Shown piece after piece: positions 7,986-15,787 of a DNA stretch of 19,238 bases. The stretch's first letter is position 1. Every line of letters begins with the position of its first letter. Made by a program: the position numbers and the translations under genes. Under the pieces are notes generated by a model, which was given only the letters and a program-made list of their open reading frames with translations, did not search any database and was not told the DNA's origin. Origin of the DNA: CALKZN01 sp964633815 (GTDB lineage: Bacteria; Pseudomonadota; Gammaproteobacteria; Arenicellales; Arenicellaceae); NCBI GenBank assembly GCA_964633815.1, contig CAZWHW010000031.1, forward strand, positions 1-19,238, read 5' to 3'.

Positions 7986-8903
7986 CTAAATTCCCAATAT
8001 AGGTGATACATAGTGATCAACCAACATGGCAGCAAATATGTATGCCAAGTATTGAATAGAATAGATAAAGGTTTTCTTTGACAATTCATCACTATAATTT
8101 GAGTACAAAGTGATCACATATTTAAGGAAAACAGCATTTAACACCAAGGTCGCTACTAAATAGATCAAACTAAACATAGCAATTGCAAATGGCATCAACG
8201 TCACAACAACCATGACAATGGTATAAAGCACAATTTGCAACAATGTATAACGTTCGCCATGCGTAACGGGCAACATTGGCACATCTGCCTTGGCATATTC
8301 TTCACGTCTATATAAGGCTAGCGCCCAAAAATGTGGTGGAGTCCAAGTAAAAATAATCAAAAACAACAAACAAGCTTCAGGACTAACGACATTCGTCATG
8401 GCTACCCAGCCGAGCAAAGGCGGCGCTGCTCCAGCCGCCCCGCCAATGACAATATTCAGTGGCGTAGCTGGTTTTAAAAATACGGTATAAATCACACCAT
8501 AACCAACCATTGAAGCAAAGGTCAGAATAGCTGTGAGTAGGTTAACAAATTTTACTAATATCAGCATAGAAGCTACAGTTAAAAACACCGCAAAAGCTAC
8601 CGCTTGCCAAACTTTCACATGGCCTTGAGGAAGTGGCCGATTCTGGGTACGTGCCATCTTGGCATCTGCTTGCATATCGATAATTTGATTCATCGCCGCA
8701 CCTGAAGATGCAGCTAAACCAATACCTAATGACGCCCAAAAAACTAACATCCAATCAGGCATACCAGGCACAGCCAACAACATGCCGACAAAAGCCGTAA
8801 ATACAATCAACATCACCACTCGTGGCTTAGTTAGATCATAATACTGCTGCACCGTTTCATTAAACAGGGCAATATTATTTTTACTCGTTTGGGAGTTATT
8901 CAT
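7986..8903 (-). CDS. cyoE: Protoheme IX farnesyltransferase (heme O synthase)
   Basis: CyoE (also CtaB) attaches a farnesyl group to protoheme to give heme O, the precursor of heme A for the oxidase encoded upstream. The protein is 305 residues with about nine membrane segments. The UbiA-family motif NxxxDxxxD is at N72-D80 (NQIIDMQAD), followed by the conserved RTQNRPLP. It is the last gene of the minus-strand SURF1/SCO-like/cyoE group and starts 41 bases after the SCO-like gene. The dedicated partner ctaA (heme A synthase) is not beside it. No clear Shine-Dalgarno precedes the ATG, but the N-terminus aligns well with family members. Confidence 0.96.
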   Translation of the reverse strand: MNNSQTSKNNIALFNETVQQYYDLTKPRVVMLIVFTAFVGMLLAVPGMPDWMLVFWASLGIGLAASSGAAMNQIIDMQADAKMARTQNRPLPQGHVKVWQAVAFAVFLTVASMLILVKFVNLLTAILTFASMVGYGVIYTVFLKPATPLNIVIGGAAGAAPPLLGWVAMTNVVSPEACLLFLIIFTWTPPHFWALALYRREEYAKADVPMLPVTHGERYTLLQIVLYTIVMVVVTLMPFAIAMFSLIYLVATLVLNAVFLKYVITLYSNYSDELSKKTFIYSIQYLAYIFAAMLVDHYVSPILGI

Positions 8904-8944
8904 TAATTATCAAACTTTAATAAGCCATTTTTTCAGGATTGCAT

Positions 8945-9565
8945 TTAACCTACTCTTGAGGTTTTTAGCAAGCGTTTCATATCTTCATAAATATCTAATG
9001 GAGAAACATCACTTGGATATGACATCATGAGTTTCTTGAGTGGGTCAATCATATAAATCCGACTTGCGTCAAATTCATTCTGACCCCGCGCTTGATAGAA
9101 CGGTTTAAGCCATTCTTGAAAATTGTCGTTATTCTGCGACGAAATCCCAGTTAAACCAAAGTTGCTAATCAAACTTTGTGAACGCTCTGCACTCAAACCA
9201 ATATGTACCATAGCACTAATAATACGCCCAGTGTAACGCGCATGCACAACACGCACATAGGCTATTTTTTCTAGATTAGCTTCACACACTGCATTGCAGC
9301 CATGATCCGCGACAACCACTAAATACCAACGACTAGCAAAGTCGTTAAACTTTTCTTGCTGTTGATTGCCCGCATTATCAGTGATCGTGAAATCCACATC
9401 TGCCAAGTCCTGAGGCTTGGGGTAAAACTCCCCTTTGTTGACTGTCTCAAATGAGCCAACATCACGCGTGTGAAAAGCATAATATGCACCAACTAATGGC
9501 GCGAGAAAAATCACAAACAACAATATTAACTGAAAGCGGTTTGACCATTTTTTTTCTTTAAACAT
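8945..9565 (-). CDS. SCO-like thioredoxin-fold oxidase assembly protein
   Basis: This 206-residue protein has one N-terminal membrane anchor (about 11-30) and a periplasmic thioredoxin-like domain. It resembles the uncharacterised protein next to SURF1 in Pseudomonas cox loci and, more distantly, SCO/SenC copper chaperones. A CxxxC pair is kept (C90 and C94, in HGCNAVCE). The His that completes the SCO copper site, normally just before the YLIDP strand, appears to be missing: the matching segment reads FDASRIYMIDP (165-175). It may therefore act as a thiol redox factor or weak copper binder in CuA or CuB assembly instead of a standard SCO. It sits between SURF1 and cyoE. Confidence 0.75.
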   Translation of the reverse strand: MFKEKKWSNRFQLILLFVIFLAPLVGAYYAFHTRDVGSFETVNKGEFYPKPQDLADVDFTITDNAGNQQQEKFNDFASRWYLVVVADHGCNAVCEANLEKIAYVRVVHARYTGRIISAMVHIGLSAERSQSLISNFGLTGISSQNNDNFQEWLKPFYQARGQNEFDASRIYMIDPLKKLMMSYPSDVSPLDIYEDMKRLLKTSRVG

Positions 9566-9598
9566 GATTTTTTAATGACATAAATATGCGATTGTTGA

Positions 9599-10309
9599 TC
9601 ATTCTCGGCGAGAACGAAATTTTAACACCAAACACATCAAGATAAACACAATCGCCATACTAAACCATTGCAAAGCATAGGCTTTATGACGATTAATCCA
9701 CTTATCATCATATTCACGCCATTGACGTGGATAACGACTGAGAGCCGAAAACTCTTCATCTAGCTCTAATAGTAATGGTGCAACAGTTAAAGCACTACGT
9801 TTTATAAATTCGGTTATTGGCAAAAACTGCCATACTTCTTGATGCACTAATTTATATTTCTCAAGCCATAGAGGTGGCTTAGCGTGTGGTTTTTGTAAAC
9901 GTCCTGAAATTTCCAATTGTGTCTGCGGCAATTCAATAATAGGCTTGACTTCACGCGACTCACCAACAGCTACCCAACCAACATTCACTAGAACAATCTG
10001 TTTATTATTCGATAGCTGAAACGGAGCAATAATATGATAGCCAACCTGCCCTTGATAAACCTGATTATCCACTAAAATTACATGTTCCGGCAAGAATTGA
10101 CCCAGTCCCGCCGCCGATTGATAAAGCATATCTTCATTCAACAATTCTTGATTCAAGTTAACATGCTGTGATTGTTGAGCAATCACGAAGTCTTTAATAG
10201 TTTGTTTTTGTTCCGCTCTTGAAAGTTGCCATATCCCTAAATAAACCATTGTTAGGGTGATTAACAAAGCGCCAAAGTACAATAACCTTTTTTGTGACAC
10301 CTTATTCAT
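9599..10309 (-). CDS. SURF1 family cytochrome oxidase assembly protein
   Basis: This 236-residue inner-membrane protein is a SURF1/Shy1 homologue, needed for heme A insertion into subunit I of aa3 oxidases. It has the family layout: an N-terminal membrane helix (about 9-27) ending in the signature GIWQLSR, a periplasmic domain, and a C-terminal helix (about 212-230) before a basic end. Conserved segments include the VLVNVGWVAVG strand and the GRLQKP turn. It starts 48 bases from the divergent DUF2909 gene and is first of the SURF1/SCO-like/cyoE set. A candidate promoter for it would lie in that gap or within the DUF2909 gene, but I cannot fix it. Confidence 0.93.
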   Translation of the reverse strand: MNKVSQKRLLYFGALLITLTMVYLGIWQLSRAEQKQTIKDFVIAQQSQHVNLNQELLNEDMLYQSAAGLGQFLPEHVILVDNQVYQGQVGYHIIAPFQLSNNKQIVLVNVGWVAVGESREVKPIIELPQTQLEISGRLQKPHAKPPLWLEKYKLVHQEVWQFLPITEFIKRSALTVAPLLLELDEEFSALSRYPRQWREYDDKWINRHKAYALQWFSMAIVFILMCLVLKFRSRRE

Positions 10310-10357
10310 GACAATGCTCTATAATTGCTATGAAAAAATATACTGCAAGTTATACAA

Positions 10358-10612
10358 ATGAATATTGTCATCATCATCATTTTCCTGCTTATGGTTTTTG
10401 TTCTGTTCCAAGGGTTGTATCATATGCTGAAAACACCCAAAAATGGGGTGGAAAACCAGAAAAAACTCGTACGTTCCTTAACGTGGCGTATTGGCATTTG
10501 GATAGTATTATTTGCCTTCATTTTATTGAGCAAAGAAATGGGTTGGTTAAACCCGAGTGAATCGCTTAATCCAACCAATTTCCAGAAAGAAGTTGATCAA
10601 AGAGATCAGTAA
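10358..10612 (+). CDS. DUF2909 / twin-transmembrane small protein
   Basis: This 84-residue protein has two membrane helices (about 2-20 and 43-58) joined by a short basic loop, with a polar C-terminal tail. It matches the DUF2909 (twin-transmembrane) family found beside cox genes in Pseudomonas relatives; the function is unknown, and a role in oxidase assembly is inferred from location. It is the only + gene in the oxidase locus, convergent with ctaE and divergent from SURF1. A perfect TATAAT at 10320-10325 could be its -10, though I see no well-spaced -35. A longer frame from 10330 overlaps it in another reading frame and lacks family sequence, so it is not called. Confidence 0.8.
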   Translation: MNIVIIIIFLLMVFVLFQGLYHMLKTPKNGVENQKKLVRSLTWRIGIWIVLFAFILLSKEMGWLNPSESLNPTNFQKEVDQRDQ

Positions 10613-10643
10613 AATCTAACTCCAAAGACTAGACCTAAATATC

Positions 10644-10674
10644 AAAAAAGGCGCTTATAAAAAGCGCCTTTTTT
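10644..10674. terminator. Bidirectional terminator between DUF2909 gene and ctaE
   Basis: A perfect 13-bp stem (10644-10656 with 10662-10674) has GGCGCTT as its GC-rich core, a 5-base loop, and A6 and T6 at its two feet. It works as a rho-independent terminator on either strand, so it ends both the + DUF2909 transcript and the minus-strand ctaC-to-ctaE transcript. SURF1 and cyoE should therefore have their own promoter. Confidence 0.92.
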
Positions 10675-10691
10675 CTTACTATATTTCTGCT

Positions 10692-11576
10692 TTAAAGAAT
10701 ATAAACAAAAATAAATAAACCAACCCAAACGACATCAACAAAATGCCAATACCAAGCGGCCGCTTCAAAACCAAAATGGCGCTCTGGCGAGAAATGCCCT
10801 TTTATGACACTGCGCAGCCAAATAATGAAAAGAATTAATGTGCCCATGGCTACATGAAAACCATGAAAGCCCGTCAACAAAAAGAATGTCGAACCATAGA
10901 CTCCAGTACCAAGTGTTAAGCCTAACTCATGATATGCGTGAATATATTCTTCTGCTTGATAAAACAAGAAAATCGCACCTAAAATCCAAGTACATCCCAA
11001 CCAAAAATTAAATTTAGTTCGTTGACCTGCAACAATGGCATGATGCGCAATCGTGCAGGTTATGCTTGATGTTAATAACAACGCAGTATTAAGCAATGGT
11101 AAACCCCAAGGGCCGATATGAGCAAATTGTCCATCCGCAGTGATTGCTGTATCAGCACCTATATGTTGTTCACCAGTTGGTCCTGCAGTCGGCCACCCAC
11201 CTTCAAAGCCAGGCCATAATAAATCCGTTTCTGCTAACCAAGGAACCGCCAATTGTCGCACATAATAAAGTGCTCCAAAAAAACCAGCAAAAAACATCAC
11301 TTCTGAGAAAATAAACCATCCCATACTCATCCGAAACGACCGGTCTACATACAGATTGTATTCTGGGCTTTCATAAATCACTGTTCTAAACCATAAAAAG
11401 AACAGACAAAAAAGCGATAAAAAACCCAAACCCAAAACAGTGGAACCAGAAACGATTTGATTTTCATTTAAAAAGTTGGCCGCTCCAAAAGCGATGATGA
11501 AAAGTGTCAGTGAACCCCAAAACGGGAAAATACTTTCACTTGGCAGATAATAACTATCTTTATTTGAGCTAGACAT
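10692..11576 (-). CDS. ctaE: Cytochrome c oxidase subunit III
   Basis: CtaE is the third core subunit of the aa3-type cytochrome c oxidase in the inner membrane; it stabilises the oxygen-reducing centre and proton uptake. The 294-residue protein has seven membrane helices. Family features include FSEVMFFAGFFGALYY, the long GGWPTAGPTG loop region, TCTIAHHAI, the QAEEYIHA motif with conserved Glu residues, GFHGFHVAMG and the C-terminal AAAWYWHFVDVVW. A strong GAGGAG lies just before the ATG. It is the last gene of the ctaC-ctaD-peptide-ctaG-ctaE unit and runs into the bidirectional terminator at 10644-10674. It follows ctaG by 28 bases. Confidence 0.97.
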   Translation of the reverse strand: MSSSNKDSYYLPSESIFPFWGSLTLFIIAFGAANFLNENQIVSGSTVLGLGFLSLFCLFFLWFRTVIYESPEYNLYVDRSFRMSMGWFIFSEVMFFAGFFGALYYVRQLAVPWLAETDLLWPGFEGGWPTAGPTGEQHIGADTAITADGQFAHIGPWGLPLLNTALLLTSSITCTIAHHAIVAGQRTKFNFWLGCTWILGAIFLFYQAEEYIHAYHELGLTLGTGVYGSTFFLLTGFHGFHVAMGTLILFIIWLRSVIKGHFSPERHFGFEAAAWYWHFVDVVWVGLFIFVYIL

Positions 11577-11604
11577 TTGTCACTCCTCTTTTTATTACTT
11601 TCTA

Positions 11605-12150
11605 TTATTTCAGTGCCACGTTTTTCGCCTGAAAAAAACTGTAGCCTAAGGTTAATTCATTAATATTATCGGGCAATGTTGGGTCAACCAATAAACGCAC
11701 TTGCATTCGTCGCTCTTCGCCTGGCGCTAATGTTTGCTGAGTAAAGCAGAAGCACTCGAGTTTTTTGACATAACCGCCTGCCAAAGCAGGTGTTACATTG
11801 AATGTAGATTGCGCAGTCACATCCGTCAAACCATTGTTTTTAGCAACATAATAAAATTCATAAAGTTGCCCGGGTTTTAATTCAGCTTGGAATGTTTCAG
11901 CTTTGAAATCCCATGGCAAAGGTGTTGCTGCATGACCAGTGAATTGCAATCTGACTAAACGATTTTCGTCGATAACAAAAGTTTCAGCTTGTTGGCCTTG
12001 ATCATTTGTAGCAACGACATCAGTTTTGCCACCAAAACCTGTCACTTCGCAAAAAACTTCATATAAAGGCACCAAAGCATAACCAAAGCCAAACATCGCA
12101 ATAGCTGCGATAGTTGCTTTAAATGCTGTAGTGCGATGTTGAGGATTCAT
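11605..12150 (-). CDS. ctaG: Cytochrome oxidase copper chaperone CtaG (Cox11)
   Basis: CtaG delivers copper to the CuB site of subunit I. The 181-residue protein has one N-terminal membrane helix (about 10-29) and a periplasmic immunoglobulin-like domain. The copper-binding CFCF motif is at 133-136 (C133 and C135), and a third conserved Cys, C34, is in PLYEVFCEVTGFGG just after the helix. Length and motifs are normal for bacterial Cox11. It starts 17 bases after the stop of the 32-residue peptide gene and 28 bases before ctaE. No strong ribosome site is visible, so coupling with the small upstream frame is possible. Confidence 0.96.
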   Translation of the reverse strand: MNPQHRTTAFKATIAAIAMFGFGYALVPLYEVFCEVTGFGGKTDVVATNDQGQQAETFVIDENRLVRLQFTGHAATPLPWDFKAETFQAELKPGQLYEFYYVAKNNGLTDVTAQSTFNVTPALAGGYVKKLECFCFTQQTLAPGEERRMQVRLLVDPTLPDNINELTLGYSFFQAKNVALK

Positions 12151-12167
12151 ACTATTTTAATACCCAT

Positions 12168-12266
12168 TTAAACCAAGCCACCTTTGAGCACAATAGTGGC
12201 AGCAAAAGAGCACAATGCCAAAGCACCAAACACGAATGCTAGGATAACGTTACTTTTCTTTTTCAT
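12168..12266 (-). CDS. 32-residue membrane peptide in the cta operon
   Basis: Between ctaD and ctaG lies a 32-codon frame whose product starts MKKKSNVILAF and ends TIVLKGGLV. Three lysines precede one hydrophobic helix (about 7-26), which predicts a single-pass inner-membrane peptide with its N-terminus in the cytoplasm. Peptides of this kind are annotated between ctaD and ctaG in other proteobacteria as a cytochrome oxidase small assembly protein; I rely on memory for that and cannot check identity. It fits neatly in the 156-base gap, 40 bases after the ctaD stop and 17 before ctaG, in the operon direction. It is easily missed by length cut-offs. Confidence 0.7.
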   Translation of the reverse strand: MKKKSNVILAFVFGALALCSFAATIVLKGGLV

Positions 12267-12306
12267 TACCATTACGTACTAAAAGTATGCTTAATTAAAT
12301 TTGGCA

Positions 12307-13854
12307 TTATTTAACTACTGGAGGTTCTTCAAACGTATGGAACGGTGCAGGTGAAGGCACTGTCCACTCTAAGCCTTCAGGATTTTCCCAAACTTCATCA
12401 GTTGCTTTTTTGCCACCACGAATCGTACTAATGATGATGTACAAGAACAATAACTGTGTAAGACCCAAACCAAATGCACCATATGATGACCATTGGTTAA
12501 ATTCAGTGAATTGCGTTGGATAGTCCGCATATCTTCGTGGCATGCCGGCAAGGCCCAAGAAATGTTGCGGGAAGAAGGTGATATTAAAGAAAATAGTGGT
12601 TAACCAAAAATGTGTCTTGCCTAGAAATTCGTTATACATATGGCCTGTCCACTTAGGCAACCAATAAAAGGCCCCGCCCATCATTGCCATCACAGCGCCA
12701 GAAAATAATACATAGTGGAAATGTGCCACGACAAAGTAAGTGTCATGATATTGGAAATCCACTGGCGTGATTGCCAACATAATTCCAGATAAACCACCGA
12801 TCGTGAACAAGAAAACAACAGCTATTGAATAAAGCATTGGCGTTTCAAACGTCATTGATCCTCGCCACATGGTTGATAGCCAATTAAAAATCTTGACGCC
12901 TGTTGGCACCGCAATCAACATAGTGGAATACATAAAGAACAATTCGCCCTGTAGCGGCATGCCAACTGTGAACATATGATGCGCCCATACAACAAACGAT
13001 AAGAATGCAATCGCCGCTGTAGCGAAAACCATTGAGCTATAACCAAATAAAGGTTTTCGCGCGAAGGTTGGGATAATTGCCGAGATAATGCCAAAGGCTG
13101 GCAAAATCATAATATATACTTCGGGGTGCCCAAAGAACCAGAAGATATGCTGATACAAGACGGGATCACCACCGCCTGCAGGATCAAAGAACGCCGTACC
13201 AAAATGGCGATCGGTTAATAGCATAGTCACCGCTCCTGCAAATACAGGCATAACAGCGATCAGCAAGAACGCTGTAATCAACCAAGTCCAAACAAACAAT
13301 GGCATTTTCATCAATGTCATGCCTGGCGCGCGCATATTTAAAACCGTAACAATTACGTTAATTGCACCCATGATGGATGAGACACCCATCATATGAATTG
13401 CAACAATCGCCATATCAACTGACATACCACCTTGAATAGTTAAAGGCGCATATAAGGTCCAACCTGCAGCAGGTGCACCGCCAGGAACGAAAAAACTCGC
13501 CATCAGCAAAGTGAATGCACAAGGCAAAATCCAAAAACTAAAATTATTTAGACGTGGTAGAGCCATATCTGGCGCACCGACTTGCAATGGAATCATCCAA
13601 TTGGCAAACCCTACAAAACCAGGCATTACTGCACCAAAAACCATAACTAAAGCATGCATGGTTGTCATTTGATTGAAGAAATGCGGATCAACAAATTGTA
13701 GACCCGGCTCAAATAATTCTGCTCTAATGACTAACGCAAAAGCGCCACCTAAGAACAACATAGCTAATGAAAACCACAAATATAATGTGCCAATATCTTT
13801 GTGATTAGTTGACATAAACCAACGCTTAAATCCAGTAGGAGTACTGTGAGCCAT
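12307..13854 (-). CDS. ctaD: Cytochrome c oxidase subunit I
   Basis: CtaD is the catalytic subunit of the aa3-type, proton-pumping heme-copper oxidase. The 515-residue, twelve-helix protein has all metal ligands: H67 and H380 for the low-spin heme, H378 for the high-spin heme, and H243, H292 and H293 for CuB. Y247 in GHPEVY forms the His-Tyr cross-link, and E245 in that motif marks the A1 type. D96 (GAPDMA) of the D-channel and K321 (TGVKIFNW) of the K-channel are present. It starts with a GAGGT ribosome site and follows ctaC by 32 bases. Motifs alone do not show whether heme A or heme O is bound. Confidence 0.98.
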   Translation of the reverse strand: MAHSTPTGFKRWFMSTNHKDIGTLYLWFSLAMLFLGGAFALVIRAELFEPGLQFVDPHFFNQMTTMHALVMVFGAVMPGFVGFANWMIPLQVGAPDMALPRLNNFSFWILPCAFTLLMASFFVPGGAPAAGWTLYAPLTIQGGMSVDMAIVAIHMMGVSSIMGAINVIVTVLNMRAPGMTLMKMPLFVWTWLITAFLLIAVMPVFAGAVTMLLTDRHFGTAFFDPAGGGDPVLYQHIFWFFGHPEVYIMILPAFGIISAIIPTFARKPLFGYSSMVFATAAIAFLSFVVWAHHMFTVGMPLQGELFFMYSTMLIAVPTGVKIFNWLSTMWRGSMTFETPMLYSIAVVFLFTIGGLSGIMLAITPVDFQYHDTYFVVAHFHYVLFSGAVMAMMGGAFYWLPKWTGHMYNEFLGKTHFWLTTIFFNITFFPQHFLGLAGMPRRYADYPTQFTEFNQWSSYGAFGLGLTQLLFLYIIISTIRGGKKATDEVWENPEGLEWTVPSPAPFHTFEEPPVVK

Positions 13855-13886
13855 ATGTAACCTCGTTTCTATTCTTTCTTATTTAA

Positions 13887-14789
13887 CTATTGCGCAGCAG
13901 CAACAGGTTGTTTTGCTTGCGTTAATTTAGCTTGCGCAACACTTTTTAATTCATCGCTTTCAACACCGGCATTGGCGTCTAACCATATCTGATAATCTTC
14001 AGGTGAGACCACATCAACTACGATTGGCATGAATGCATGATCTTTTCCACAAAGCTCGGCACAAAGTCCTCGATATGTACCAATAGCATCCTCATCCGCT
14101 CGAATCCACATTTCATTTATATAACCTGGAATAGCGTCTTTTTTCCCACCAAGTTGTGGAACCCACCAAGCATGAATAACGTCATTCGCTGTTAACAAGA
14201 TTCGTACTTTCTTGCCGGCAGGAATCACCATGTGATTGTCTGTCTGTTGTAAATAGTTTTCATCAAAAGGTATTGGAGAGTCATTATTGTATTGATCAAT
14301 TTGCTCTCTTGGCGTTGAATTAGTCGCATAAAAATCGACATTATCATCCAAATATTCATACTGCCATTTCCATTGATAGCCTGTCACTTTCACTGTGATA
14401 TCCGACTTAGTAGTATCTTCCATTTTGATTAACATTTTTGTTGCTGGCACTGCCATAACAATTAAAATCAAAACAGGAATCGCAGTCCAAATGACTTCTA
14501 AAGTAGTGCTATGACTAAATTTTGCTGGTTCTACACCCTTACTTTTACGGTGAGCAAAGATAGAAAAAAACATCCAAACTGTGACAAAAACCATGATCGC
14601 TAAACAAACATAGAATACAAAGTGATGTAAATCCGTTAATTCGCGTCCAATTTGAGTTTTTTGTTCAGGGAAATCATATTCATATGCAGCATATGCAAGT
14701 TGAGAAAAAAAACTCAACAACAGCGCTATTATCGCAAACGTCGCTTTGACAAAACGTCTTTGAATAGCGTTCAAAATATTTAAGACCAT
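13887..14789 (-). CDS. ctaC: Cytochrome c oxidase subunit II
   Basis: CtaC carries the CuA centre that takes electrons from cytochrome c. The 300-residue precursor has a likely signal peptide (about 1-34, cleavage near AYA-AY), two membrane helices (about 55-78 and 98-118) and a periplasmic cupredoxin domain. CuA ligands are complete: H206 in IHAWWVPQ, then C243, E245, C247, H251 and M254 in GLCAELCGKDHAFM. There is no fused cytochrome c domain, and the C-terminus ends in an Ala/Gln/Lys-rich tail. It is the first gene of the oxidase operon, with GGAGAG at 14797-14802 and a promoter immediately upstream. Confidence 0.98.
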   Translation of the reverse strand: MVLNILNAIQRRFVKATFAIIALLLSFFSQLAYAAYEYDFPEQKTQIGRELTDLHHFVFYVCLAIMVFVTVWMFFSIFAHRKSKGVEPAKFSHSTTLEVIWTAIPVLILIVMAVPATKMLIKMEDTTKSDITVKVTGYQWKWQYEYLDDNVDFYATNSTPREQIDQYNNDSPIPFDENYLQQTDNHMVIPAGKKVRILLTANDVIHAWWVPQLGGKKDAIPGYINEMWIRADEDAIGTYRGLCAELCGKDHAFMPIVVDVVSPEDYQIWLDANAGVESDELKSVAQAKLTQAKQPVAAAQ

Positions 14790-14812
14790 TGGATGACTCT
14801 CCAGCGATAGCT

Positions 14813-14841
14813 ATATTAATTAGGTGATCTTTTACTGTCTA
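14813..14841 (-). promoter_or_regulatory. Sigma70-like promoter for the ctaC operon
   Basis: Read on the minus strand, TAGACA (14836-14841) and TAATAT (14813-14818) are separated by exactly 17 bases. Transcription would start near 14806, giving a very short leader that still includes the GGAGAG ribosome site. This is the best -35/-10 match I found before ctaC. Confidence 0.55.
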
Positions 14842-14850
14842 AATTGTCTA

Positions 14851-14879
14851 AAAAAAAGTGCCTATATTGGCGCTTTTTT
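14851..14879 (-). terminator. Orphan rho-independent terminator hairpin
   Basis: The sequence A7-GTGCC, a six-base loop TATATT, then GGCGC-T6 forms a GC-rich hairpin with one mismatched or wobble position, flanked by A and T runs, so it could act on either strand. On the minus strand the trailing T run has eight bases (counting the adjoining 14850). No annotated gene ends here: ctaC and comF both point away from it. It lies directly upstream of the ctaC promoter, so it may insulate that promoter or end a small minus-strand transcript from 14880-15085. Confidence 0.65.
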
Positions 14880-14956
14880 CATAACACCAAATAAATAGAG
14901 CTTTTGCTATTTGTTATTAACTCTAAGCTACTTTTCTCGCAATCGAACGCTAACAT
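14879..14956 (-). CDS. Doubtful 25-codon ORF before the orphan terminator
   Basis: A minus-strand frame of 25 codons (product starts MLAFDCEKSS, ends SIYLVL) stops exactly at the edge of the hairpin at 14851-14879. The placement is suggestive, but there is no good ribosome site, no family I recognise and no clear promoter. It may be a chance frame within a small RNA or leader, or nothing at all. Confidence 0.15.
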   Translation of the reverse strand: MLAFDCEKSSLELITNSKSSIYLVL

Positions 14957-15085
14957 AGCTGATCACTATCATCAAGAATATTCATCTATATTACCGCTCT
15001 ATTTTTTGATAAAATTTAATGGTTGGGAATTCTCACTTGCCCAACAATAATGGTTAAGCTTTTTTGATGATATGGAGGTCATCGT
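14880..15085. other. Divergent intergenic region, ctaC / comF
   Basis: The 296 bases between ctaC and comF hold the ctaC promoter and the orphan terminator (both listed separately), then 206 bases without a recognised gene. An inverted repeat GTTGGG/CCCAAC (15022-15027 and 15040-15045) lies about 40 bases before comF and could form a leader stem-loop. A strong GGAGGT at 15074-15079 serves comF. I could not place a well-spaced comF promoter; TAAAAT at 15010-15015 is a possible -10. Confidence 0.35.
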
Positions 15086-15787
15086 ATGTCAATTTTCACT
15101 ACCCTAGTTTCATACATTTTTCCAAGCAAATGCATGCTTTGCCAAATGCCGCTAACAAGCAATGAAAAGCATTGCTGTGAGGCCTGCAACACTGCATTAC
15201 CCTACATCTCTACTAGCTGCGGAAAATGCAGCACCCCACTAACTACTACTGAACAATTATGTGGTTTTTGCTTGTCAACTGAACGACATTGGGAGCGCTG
15301 CATCAGCCCCTTTGCTTATATCGACCCTCTTCCAGAATTAATTCAAGCACTTAAATATCAAAACAAAACACATACAATTCACTTCTTTGCAGACTCGATA
15401 ATTGAGGCGACAAGAAACTTTGCTGGGCCAAATCCAGAATTACTAACATATGTGTCATGCCATCCTTTGCGCTTTATAGATCGCGGGTATAACCAATCAT
15501 TACTATTAACTCAACTAATAAGCAAAAAAACAGGCATCCCATATTTGTGTGTATTTGAAAAAATTAAATTCACTGAACAACAAACCAAGCTAAATCAAAA
15601 AAAACGAATCAAAGAGCCTAAAAACACCTTTCGAACAAAAATTTCCGTTAGACATCACATTCAAAAAAAACACATCGCTATTATTGATGATGTTGTTACT
15701 TCAGGATCAACTTGCACTGAGCTAGCAAAAATTCTCAAACTCGCTGGCGCTTCTCGAGTGGATGTTTGGTCTATAGCACGAACGTGA
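15086..15787 (+). CDS. comF: ComF family protein (DNA uptake)
   Basis: ComF proteins are needed for natural transformation, where they act in the cytoplasm on incoming single-stranded DNA. The 233-residue protein has an N-terminal cysteine-rich zinc region (C16, C19, C30, C31, C34, C45, C48, C59 and C62, mostly CxxC pairs) and a C-terminal phosphoribosyltransferase-like fold. The family motif RGYNQS is at 133-138, and the PRPP-site motif IIDDVVTSGST is at 199-209. Start and length are normal, with a strong GGAGGT six bases before the ATG. It lies upstream of pilS in the same direction. Together with the pilus genes this suggests a competence-capable organism, though other com genes are outside the window. 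Confidence 0.92.
   Translation: MSIFTTLVSYIFPSKCMLCQMPLTSNEKHCCEACNTALPYISTSCGKCSTPLTTTEQLCGFCLSTERHWERCISPFAYIDPLPELIQALKYQNKTHTIHFFADSIIEATRNFAGPNPELLTYVSCHPLRFIDRGYNQSLLLTQLISKKTGIPYLCVFEKIKFTEQQTKLNQKKRIKEPKNTFRTKISVRHHIQKKHIAIIDDVVTSGSTCTELAKILKLAGASRVDVWSIART

Noticed and set aside
10330..10560. 76-codon + frame with a His cluster overlapping the DUF2909 gene
   Set aside because: It lies in another frame over a gene with clear family features and membrane helices; its own product resembles nothing.
12369..12551. 60-codon minus-strand frame within ctaD
   Set aside because: It is an out-of-frame shadow of a highly conserved gene, with no start signal of its own.
15019..15057. 12-codon + frame before comF with three Asn codons, like a leader peptide
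   Set aside because: It has no ribosome site, and comF has no known link to Asn supply; the size is expected by chance.
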